From the NCBI GenBank assembly GCA_911728455.2, contig OU452228.1, positions 6,324,001-6,388,000 of the forward strand: 64,000 bases of DNA. Reading direction: 5' to 3'. Origin of the DNA: Marthasterias glacialis. Taxonomy: Eukaryota > Echinodermata > Asteroidea > Forcipulatida > Asteriidae. Both the position numbers and the translations under genes were made by a program. Positions 55,850 to 64,000 of the stretch are shown piece by piece. The notes beneath the pieces were generated by a model, which saw nothing but the letters and a program-made list of their open reading frames with translations, ran no database searches and had not been told where the DNA came from. The stretch's first letter is position 1, and every line of letters begins with the position of its first letter.

Positions 55850-58800
55850 ACCAACAGAGTAACCAAGCCTCAATAAATGGTTGTAGTTTGACAACACATC
55901 TGTAGTTTACTAGGGTTAGTAGTTGATCTTACAGAGGAGATGTAAGTCCAGAGTGTAGACCATCAGTAACCAAGCCTCGATAAATAGTTATAGTTTGACA
56001 ACAAAACTGTAGTTTGATCTTACAGACGAGATGTAAGTGTAGAGTGTTGATCAGCAGTAACCAAGCCTCGATAAATAGTTGTAGTTTGACAACAAAACTG
56101 TAGTTTGATCTTACAGACGAGATGTAAGTGTAGAGTGTTGATCAGCAGTAACCAAGCCTTGATAAATAGTTGTAGTTTGATAACAAAACTGTAGTTTGAT
56201 CTTATAGACGAGATGTAGTATGACAACACAACACTTTTAAAACATGATGTACTGTCCCGTTATTGGAACATGGTAGTCAGGTCGAACTAGAACATAAATT
56301 GTTGTAGAATTTGTCTTATATTTACTTTGTGACAGAAACCCAGTTTATTAGGGTTAGTAGTTGATTTTATAGACAAGATGTACGTGTATTGTGACGACCA
56401 ACATAGTAACCAAGCCTAAATAAATGGTTGTAGTTTGACAACACCACTGTAGTTTACTAGGTTTAGTAGTTGATCTTACTGACGAGATGTAAGTCTAGAG
56501 TGTAGACCAGCAGTAACCAAGCCTCGATAAATGGTTGTAGTTTGTCAAATCAACTGTAGTTGATCTTACAGATGAGATGTAAGTGTAGAGTGTTGATCAG
56601 CAATAACCAAGCCTCGATAAACAGTTGTAGTTTGAAAACAAAAGTGTAGGTTGATCTTACAGACGAGATGTTAGTGCAGAGTGTTGATCAGCAGTAACCA
56701 AGCCTTGATGAATAGTTGTAGTTTGACAACAAAACTGTAGTTTACAAGGGTCAGTTGTTGATCTTACAGACAAGATGTAAGTCTAGAATGTAGACCATCA
56801 GTAACCAAGCCTTGATAATTGGTTGTAGTTTGACAACAAAACTGTAGTTTACTAGAGTTAGTAGTTGATCTTACAGACAAGATGTACGTGTATTGTAAAA
56901 ACCAACATAGTAACCAAGCCTTAATAAATGGTTGTAGTATGACAATACAACTGTAGTTTACTAGGGTTAGTAGTTGATCTTACAGACGATATGCAAGTCT
57001 AGAGTGTAGATCAGCAGTAACCAAGCCTCGATAAATGGTTATAGTTTGACAACTCAACTTGTGTTTACTTGGGTTAGTAGTTGATCTTACAGACGAGATG
57101 TAGGTATAGAGTGTAGACCATCAGTAACCAAGCCTCAATAAACGGTTGTAGTTTGACAACACAAGTGTAGTTTACTCAGTTTAGTAGTTGATCTTAGAGA
57201 CGAGATGTAGGTGTAGAGTGTACAAGCATTGATCTGTCAAAAATAACACTTAACAATTGTAGTTAAAGATTAGTAGTTTATTTGTTAGACGAGATGTGCA
57301 TATAGAATGATAACCAACACAGTAACCAAGCCTTGTGTAAGTACATTAGAACAAGTCAACTGTAGCTGTGCAGATTTAATTGAAGCTAATGAAGTAAAGT
57401 GTTTAAAAGACCAGATGGATGAAAGTTTTGAGGTTAATTTAGGCCTGAAGTACTTTACATCCAGAAATGCGTTTAATAGTACTCGTTGGATTGTTTTATT
57501 GTACTTTTAAAACATGATGAATTGTCCCTTTTTTGGAACATTGTCTTGAGGTCGAACTAGAACATGAATTGTTTAAGAATCTTTATTTTGACTTGTGATT
57601 TTTCATTTGGCAGAAAGGCAGGAAAATGAAGGAAAGCAGAGGGCTAAATGGCTGCATCATGCGAGGGAGTGAACCAGATATTCCTTTTTCTGTACGTGTG
57701 ACTGAACTCGAGGCAGGAGATGTTTTTGTAAGTACCGAGATCTTTATCCTGCACATTTTCTTTATACTGTGTAGACCAACAGAGTAACCGAGCCTCCATT
57801 AATGGTTGTAGTTTGACAATACAACTGTAGTTTACTAGGGCTAGTAGTTGATTTTAGAGACGAGATGTAGGTGTAGAGTGTAGACCATCAGTAACCAAGC
57901 ATCGATAAATGGTTGTAGTTTGACAACACATCTGTAGTTTACTAGTTTTAGTAGTTGATCTTACAGACAAGATGTACGTCTAGAGTGTAGACCATCAGTA
58001 ACAAAGCCTTGATAAATGGTTGTAGTTTGACAACAAAACTGTAGTTTACTAGGGTTAGTAATGATCTTACAGACGAGATGTATGTCTAAAGTGTAGACCA
58101 GCACAGTAACTAAGCTTTGTCTAATTTAAAATCAGAGACAAGAGTTAGATAAACCAACTGAAGTTTACTAAGGTTAGTAGTTGATCTTATAGACGAGATG
58201 TAAGTCTAGAGTGTAGACTATGAGTAAAAAGCCTTGATAAATGGTTGTAGTTTGACAACAAAACTGTAGTTTGATCTTACAGACGAGATGTAAGTGTAGA
58301 GTCTTGATCAGCAGTAACCAAGCCATGATAAATGGTTGTAGTTTGACAACACAACTGTAGCATACTAGTTGATCTTATAGACAAGATGTAAATTTAGAGT
58401 GTAGAACAGCAGTAACCAACCCTCGATAAATAGTTGTAGTATGACAACACAACACTTTTAAAACATGATGTATTGTTCCATCATTGGAAAATGGTAGCCA
58501 GGTCGAACTAGAACATAAATTGTTGTAGAATTTGTCTTATTTTTACTTTGTGACAGAAAACTAGTTTACTAGGGTTAGTAGTTGATTTTACAGTCAAGAT
58601 GTACGTGTATTGTGAAGACCAATATAGTAATGAAGCCTAAATAAATGGTTGTAGTTTAACAACACCACTGTAGTTTACTAGGTTTAGTAGTTGATCTTAC
58701 AGACGTGATGTAAGTCTAGAGTGTAGACCAGAATTATAACCAAGCATCGATAAATAGTTGTAGTTTGAGAACACAACTGTAGTTTGATCTTTTGGACGAG

Positions 58801-59330
58801 ATTTTAGTGTAGAGTGTTGCTCAGCAGTAACCAAGCCTCGGTAAATGGTTGTATTTTGACAATACAACTGTAGTTTACTAGGGTTAGTAGTTAATCTCAC
58901 AGATGAGATATAAGTCCAGAGTGTAGACCAGCAGGTAACCAAGCCTCGATAAATAGTTGTAGTTTGAGAACATAGTGTATTTTGATCTTTGTAAGTGTAG
59001 AGTGTTGATTAGCAGTAACCGAGCCTCGATAAACAGTTGTAGTTTCATCTTACAGACGAGATGTTAGTGTAGAGTATTGATCGGCAGTAACCAAGCCTAG
59101 ATAAATAGTTGTAGTTTGATGTTTAAGACAAGGTTTTTAGTGTACAGTGTTGATTAGTAGTAATCAAGCGTCGATAAATAGTTGTAGTTTGACAACAAAA
59201 CTGTCGTTTGATCTTTCAGACGAGGTTTTTAGTGTACAGTGTTGATCAGTAGTAATCAAGCCTTGATAAATAGTTTTAGTTTGACAACAAAACTGAAGTT
59301 TGATCTTACAGACGATCTTATAGGTCTCAC
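55850..59330 (+). repeat. Minisatellite family IV, second large block
   Basis: About 35 units of the ~91- and ~115-bp forms flanking exon E copy 4. The segment 56980-58300 parallels 46480-47730 (offset 10505 in its middle). Units decay after 59000. Confidence 0.85.
57614..57727 (+). CDS. Exon E copy 4 (open copy, best CNB match)
   Basis: Acceptor 'tttttcatttggcag' and donor ttt|gtaagtac bound 114 nt, 38 open codons, phase 0 at both ends. It begins KGRKMKESRGLNGCIMRG and ends PFSVRVTELEAGDVF. V-x-E-L-x-A-G-D-V-F fits the CNB strand and turn that precede the nucleotide pocket (family form L-x-x-G-D-x-F-G). Entry phase fits exon D. The pocket itself would be in exons to the right of the window or further along. 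It is the most complete E copy. Confidence 0.65.
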
Positions 59331-60010
59331 AAAGAGCTGATTGTTGGTTTGACTTTGTTAATTAGAAATTTATTAATATTGATGAACAGATTGTAGGTAA
59401 GGTCAGTAGTTATACATGGAAGTACAGTAGTGTAAGCTAGGCTTGAGGATTGGTTGTAATTTACAGGAGTTAGTTGTTGAAATTGTACATGTGTTATACG
59501 TGTAGAGTGCAGGCTAGCAGTGGACTAAATAAGTAGAACTGTTGTGTGTGATTTGAACTTGCATAGCAATTAATATAAGTAAATCTAAATGACAGATTTT
59601 CATGCAATACTTTTTGTGGTCTTACATGATAATGTAATTGTAGTTTATGAGGGTTAGTAATTTAACTTAAAGACGAGATGTGGATAGAGATTGTAGAGAA
59701 GTGTCGATAGTTATAAAAAACAAGTGTAATTTGGTAGTGTTAATATCCTTTTTTATAGTCAAGATGGATATCTAGTGCACTCTATCTAGAGAATGTAGAT
59801 TATAAGTCAGCAAATCTCAATAAATGGTTGTAGTTTATGGAGCAGTAACTAAGGTAAGCTTCGTCTAAATTGAAATTAGAGAAGAGTTCTGACAGACTGA
59901 CAGACGAGATGGTGTATAGAATAGACAAGCAGCAAAGAAACCTGTAGATATGGTCATTCAAATTGTAGTAATAATTAAAGTATTCAATGTTATGTTAGTA
60001 TTTATAAAAA
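59331..60010. other. Decayed family IV sequence and AT-rich DNA
   Basis: Fragments such as 'ggttgtagtttatgga' and 'cagacgagatggtgtataga' persist, with no intact unit and no exon signal. Confidence 0.4.
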
Positions 60011-60019
60011 TGGTGACAG

Positions 60020-60293
60020 GGGTTTTGCATTAGCTGCACTGCATGTTTGGAATGAAATGCCATCAGAGATTAGTTGTATACAGTCACTGGACAGTTTGAA
60101 AACCAATTGAAAGACTTTCTTATTATTGTCATAGTTTTAGAATTATTTGTGTTCTCGGAAATTCATGTTTGGGGAATGTTTTGTGTTGAACTGTATTTCA
60201 TTTTTACTGTGGAAGTACAACTAGTATCTTGGAGTAGTTTATTAGATAGATGGCGCTTTAGAAATGCTATTATTATTATTATATATTGTTGTA
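60020..60293 (+). mobile_element. 3' end remnant of a non-LTR retrotransposon
   Basis: One frame reads LAALHVWNEMPSEIS followed by a hydrophilic stretch and KTFL, interrupted by TGA. This is the ending typical of ORF2 in CR1/L2/jockey-type LINEs (..LWN.LP..IR..S...FK..LK..L). It is followed by 'gatggcgctttagaaatgct' and (ATT)n, a usual LINE 3' end. The class is inference. Confidence 0.55.
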
Positions 60294-60654
60294 ATTGAAA
60301 TGTAATTTGCTGGAATGCGTTGTTATTAAAAAATTTAACAAAAAGGTTAATAAAAGTTATTACTGTATTTGAAAGTTTGAAGATGTTAGTAATCTAGTAA
60401 TAGGTTATGATTAGGTTAGAATGAAAAGTATGTAAAACTAACTTTAGTAATATGTGTATGTTTTTTATGAAAGATTTTAAAGTAAAAATTTTTAATATGG
60501 TAATGTATGTATGTTTTATGTTTTTATTTAAAGTGAAGAATGAAATAAATGAAAGAAAATGATATTGAATTAAATATAGTGTGATGATTATGTTTGTTGG
60601 AGTTGAAGTGTATATAATTAAAAGTGGTGAAAAGTCATATAGTGGTGAATACTC
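60294..60654. other. AT-rich stretch before the 48-bp repeat
   Basis: Very AT-rich; an ATG at 60581 opens the frame that continues into the repeat array. Confidence 0.35.
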
Positions 60655-61455
60655 ATTAGAGTATGGGAAGCTGTCTAAAAATAACGTGAAGAGTAACTGC
60701 TATTATGAGGATGGGAAGCTGTTCAAAAATATGGTGAACAGTAACTGCTATAATGAGGATGGGAAGCTGTCTAAAAATAAGGTGAATAGTAATTGCTATC
60801 ATGAGGATGGGAAGCTGTCTTAAAATAAGGTGATAAGTAACTGCTATCATGAGGATGGAAAGCTGTTTAAAATTATGGTTAATGTTAACTGTTATCATGA
60901 GGATGGGAAGCTGTCTAAAAATAAGGTGATTAGTAACTGCTATCATGAGGATGGGAAGCTGTCTAAAAATAAGGTGAATAGTAACTGCTATCATGAGGAT
61001 GGGAAGCTGTCTAAAAATAAGGTGAATAGTAACTGCTATCATGAGGATGGGAAGCTGTCTAAAAATAAGGTGAACAGTAACTGTTATCATGAGGATGGGA
61101 AGCTGTCTGAAAATAAGGTGAACAGTAACTGCTATCATGAGGATAGGAAGCTGTCTAAAAATAAGGTGAACAGTAACTGCTATCATGAGGATGGGAAGCT
61201 GTCTGAAAATAAGGCGAATAGTAACTGCTATCATGAGGATGGGAAGCTGTCTAAAAATAATGTGAATAGTAACTGTTATCATGAGGATGGGAAGCTGTCT
61301 GAAAATAAGGTGAACAGTAACTGCTATTATGAGGATAGGAAGCTGTCTAAAAATAAGGTGAACAGTAACAGCTATCATGAGGATGGGAAGCTGTCTGAAA
61401 ATAATGTGGACAGTAATTGGTATAATGAGGTTGGGAAGTTGCGTAAAAATGTTTG
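60655..61455 (+). repeat. 48-bp tandem repeat, ~16.6 copies, open on both strands
   Basis: The unit 'gaggatgggaagctgtctaa' + 'aaataaggtgaa' + 'cagtaactgctatcat' is 48 bp, or 16 codons. On the + strand it encodes repeats like NSNCYHEDGKLSKNKV, with a single TAA (60821-60823) in an otherwise continuous frame from 60581 to 61456. On the minus strand a 240-codon frame repeats HLIFRQLPILMIAVTV. No frame-disrupting indels occur in 800 bp. Without promoter, splice or homology evidence I annotate a minisatellite, not a gene. Confidence 0.8.
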
Positions 61456-61477
61456 AAGTAAAAGGGGTAGGTGGTTA

Positions 61478-61795
61478 CTAAGGGGGCGTAGTCCCCGCTA
61501 GTATGTCGGTGTGTGGAATGTTAGATAGTAACAGCTATAAGATATGAGTAGTGTGTGAAGTAGTTGGAAAGTGTGGAGGGATTGATAATCTAAGGGGGCG
61601 TAGCCCCTGCAAGTTTGTTGGGGTGGGTTGTAATAGATCATAGGAGGTATAGTATTTGATATAGGGATAGGTGTTGACTAAGGGGGCGTAGCCCCCGCTA
61701 GTTATGTTTTGGGAGAGAATAAGAAGGGGGGATAGGGGGGCGGAGCCCCCCTGGGGTGGCGGGGCGAAGCCACGCAGGGTCCGGCGTTAGCCGGG
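61478..61795. repeat. Cluster of GC hairpins (gggggcgtagccccc type)
   Basis: Six short palindromes occur in about 320 bp: 'gggggcgtagtcccc' (61481), 'gggggcgtagcccc' (61593), 'gggggcgtagccccc' (61682), 'ggggggcggagcccccc' (61735), 'gtggcggggcgaagccac' (61757) and 'ccggcgttagccgg' (61781). The first three share a preceding 'ctaa' and a following 'gcta' or 'gcaa'. They stand out from AT-rich surroundings. Mobile hairpin elements or the end of a larger transposon are possible; I cannot name the family. Confidence 0.65.
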
Positions 61796-61837
61796 AAAAA
61801 TTTTAGAGGTACACCTTGAGCGGATTGTCTTGGTTTT

Positions 61838-61910
61838 TATTTTTCTTTAATTTTCATTTTTATTTTATTTTATTTTATTTTATTTTATGTATGTATATAT
61901 ATATATTATA
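61838..61910. repeat. (TTTTA)n and (TA)n microsatellite
   Basis: A run of 'ttttattttatttta' followed by 'tgtatgtatatatatatat' leads into the palindrome. Confidence 0.8.
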
Positions 61911-62030
61911 TTATTAAAATATTTAATTATCTGAAGAAGTCCCACCACATTGGTAAGTAACTTGTTCAACAAGTTACTTACCAATGTGGTAGGACTTCTT
62001 CAGATAATTAAATATTTTAATAATATAATA
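61904..62030. repeat. Near-perfect 127-bp palindrome (63-bp arms, 1-bp centre)
   Basis: Arms 61904-61966 and 61968-62030 pair at all positions except one (C at 61943 against A at 61991) around a single centre base at 61967. Such a palindrome could extrude as a cruciform or be the junction of an inverted duplication. A partial copy of the outer arm ('tatattattaaaataattaa') follows at 62039. Confidence 0.9.
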
Positions 62031-62199
62031 GATTGTATTATATTATTAAAATAATTAAATAATCTGAGTCCAATAAAAGTAGCGGTGAAGAAACAATAAG
62101 GAAGAAGTTTTATTGAACCTTTTACAATGGAGAAATGTGGCATAAAATCAAAATACAATTTTTAGAAAAGTTTTAACGCAGATAAATTAAACTAAATTT

Positions 62200-64000
62200 A
62201 AACTAAATGTCTAGGATTGCACATAAATTAAGCAAAATTTTGGGTAAAGTTAAAATGTCAAGCAAATGCAGATAAATTTCAAGCAAATTTTGTTGGTGAC
62301 GTTTTGCAAGCTAAACCTCTAGCAAATTCAAATAAATTTCAAGCAACTTTTTGGTAAATACTACAAAAACTCAATGTTGAGCATTGGCAGATAAATTTCA
62401 AGCAAGTTTTTGTGTGATGTTTTCAAAATTTTATGTCAGGAAAATGCAAATTGTTTTGGTAAAGTTTGGCAAACAAAACATCTAAATGTCTAGGATTGCA
62501 CATAAATTAAGAAATATTTTGGGCAAAGTTTTAAAAATATAATGTCAAGCAAATGCAGATAAATTTCAAGCAAATTTTTGGTAAATACTACAAAAACTCA
62601 ATGTCGAGCAACGGCAGATAAATTTCAAGCAAATTGTTTTGGTAAAGTTTGGCAAACAAAACGTCTAAATGTCTAGGATTGCACATAAATTAAGCAAAAT
62701 TTTGGGCAAAGTTAAAATGTCAAGCAAATGCAGATAAATTTCAAGCAAATTTTGTTGGTGACGTTTTGCAAGCTAAACCTCTAGCAAATTCAAATAAATT
62801 TCAAGCAAATTTTTGGTAAATACTACAAAAACTCCATGTTGAGCATTGGCAGATAAATTTCAAGCAAGTTTTTGTGTGATGTTTTCAAAATTTAATTTCA
62901 GGAAAATGTAAATTGTTTTGGTAAAGTTTGGCAAACAAAATGTCTAAATGTCTAGGATTGCACATAAATTAAGAAATATTTTGGGCAAAGTTTTAAAAAT
63001 AAAATGTTAAGCAAATGCAGTTAAATTTCAAGCAAATTTTGGGTAAATACTACAAAAACTCAATGTCGAGCAACGGCAGATAAATTTCAAGCAAATTGTT
63101 TTGGTAAAGTTTGGCAAACAAAACGTCCAAATGTCTAGGATTGCACATAAATTAAGCAAACTTTTGGGCAAAGTTTTAAAAATAAAATGTCAAGCAAATG
63201 CAGTTAAATTTCAAGCAAATTTTTGGTAAATACTACAAAAACTCAATGTCGAGCAACGGCAGATAAATTTCAAGCAAATTGTTTTGGTAAAGTTTGGCAA
63301 ACAAAACGTCTAAATGTCTAGGATTGCACATAAATTAAGCTAAATTTTGGGCAAAGTTTTAAAAATAAAATGTCAAGCAAAAGCAGATAAATTTCAAGCA
63401 AATTTTGTTGGTGACGTTTTGCAAGCTAAACCTCTAGCAAATTCAAATAAATTTCAAGCACATTTTGGGTAAATACAACAAAAACTAAATGTTGAGCAAC
63501 GGCAGATAAATTTCAAGCAAGTTTTTGTGTGAAGTTTTCAAAATTTAATGTCAGGAAAACGCAGGTAAATTTCAAGCAAATTGTTTTGGTTAAGTTTGGC
63601 AAACATAATGTCTAAATGTCTAGGATTGCACATAAATTAAGCAAAATTTTGGGCAAAGTTTTAAAAATAAAATGTCAAGCAAATGCAGTTAAATTTCAAG
63701 CAAATTTTTGGTAAATACTACAAAAACTCAGTGTCGAGCAACGGCAGATAAATTTCAAGCAAATTGTTTTGGTAAAGTTTGGCAAACAAAACGTCTAAAT
63801 GTCTAGGATTGCACATAAATTAAGCAAAATTTTGGGCAAAGTTTAAAAAAATAAAATGTCAAGCAAAAGCAGATAAATTTCAAGCAAATTTTGTTGGTGA
63901 CGTTTTGCAAGCTAAACCTCTAGCAAATTCAAATAAATTTCAAGCACATTTTTGGTAAATACTACTAAAACTAAATGTTGAGCAACGGCAGATAAATTTC
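62200..64000 (+). repeat. Satellite-like array with ~183- and ~278-bp units
   Basis: The landmark 'ctaggattgcacataaatta' recurs with spacings of about 277, 186, 278, 181, 184, 305 and 182 bp. Long and short forms differ by a module containing 'gttggtgacgttttgcaagc' and 'aaacctctagcaaattcaaa'. A shorter sub-repeat 'agataaatttcaagcaaatt' occurs every 55-65 bp. The array runs off the window. No coding potential. Confidence 0.88.

Larger units (their letters stand above)
3342..57727 (+). other. Putative split gene for a cyclic-nucleotide-binding (CNB) domain protein
   Basis: This span gathers small + strand exons that lie in one order and mostly agree in splice phase: A (22 codons), B' (about 17), B (20), C (69), D (43) and E (37-38). 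B joined to C gives VVKSGTCDVLKRL, and E ends in VTELEAGDVF; both match successive strands of the CNB beta barrel as known from the family. The phosphate-binding cassette that would hold the cyclic nucleotide is not in the window and would lie to the right. Order and content suggest a CNBD2-like protein with a long basic insert inside the barrel, but that family name is inference. Exons A, D and E exist in several copies. In-frame stops in B' and C mean the locus may be a pseudogene or misassembled. Confidence 0.6.

Noticed and set aside
46802-57510. Conserved 67-codon frame in two copies (46802-47005 and 57307-57510)
   Set aside because: The few differences between copies are nearly all amino-acid changing, the frame is lost in the homologous flanks of exon E copies 2 and 3, and it lies in the intronic flank; duplication explains the similarity.
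60656-61378. 240-codon minus frame with repeated hydrophobic HLIFRQLPILMI
   Set aside because: It is a product of the 48-bp unit; the opposite strand is equally open and there is no other coding evidence.

Overview
The window is eukaryotic DNA from an animal, most likely a marine invertebrate. It is AT-rich, has canonical GT..AG exon borders, tRNA-derived SINEs ending in (ATT)n, a BEL/Pao LTR retrotransposon, several small TTAA-flanked inverted-repeat elements and many minisatellites. There are no bacterial gene features. The SINE body (a 'cgtaaaagaacccagtg' core and an 'agcgctatataag' 3' end) recalls families in echinoderms and other marine deuterostomes, but I cannot place the species.

The main host signal is a + strand gene that no long ORF shows, because it is split into small exons over about 55 kb. 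Exon B (14571-14631) and exon C (16830-17040) join in phase to read ..DWIYVVKS|GTCDVLKRL.., the hallmark of a cyclic-nucleotide-binding (CNB) domain. Exon E (57614-57727 and copies) reads ..VRVTELEAGDVF, the later CNB strand. Between them lies exon D, whose phase fits both neighbours. Three exons occur as serial duplicates: A (5 copies, 3342-6510 plus one at the left edge), D (9 copies, 31096-45220) and E (4 copies, 47109-57727). In each set one or two copies are open and the rest carry stops, frameshifts or lost splice sites. Exons B' and C each hold an in-frame stop, so the locus may be a decaying copy, may contain assembly errors, or may have unseen alternative exons.

Layout: 1-6.5 kb, exon A copies in a ~100-bp minisatellite, with two MITEs; 6.5-14 kb, SINEs, a 78-bp minisatellite and inverted repeats; 14.5-17 kb, CNB exons B and C and a nested MITE pair; 17.1-22.6 kb, a 66-bp minisatellite with a 2011-bp tandem duplication; 22.6-30.2 kb, a complete young BEL/Pao element on the minus strand; 30.2-45.8 kb, 66-bp arrays plus exon D in higher-order units of 2513 and 994 bp, then units of about 1.2-1.4 kb, with a TTAA-flanked MITE; 46.3-59.3 kb, a ~91/115-bp minisatellite with exon E copies, a second 66-bp block and another TTAA MITE; 60-64 kb, a LINE remnant, a 48-bp repeat open on both strands, GC hairpins, a 127-bp palindrome and a ~183/278-bp satellite.

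The unifying picture (inference): each intron carries its own tandem repeat family, and misalignment within these repeats has copied the embedded exons. Splice borders, phases and element boundaries were read by eye; no alignment or transcript data were available.
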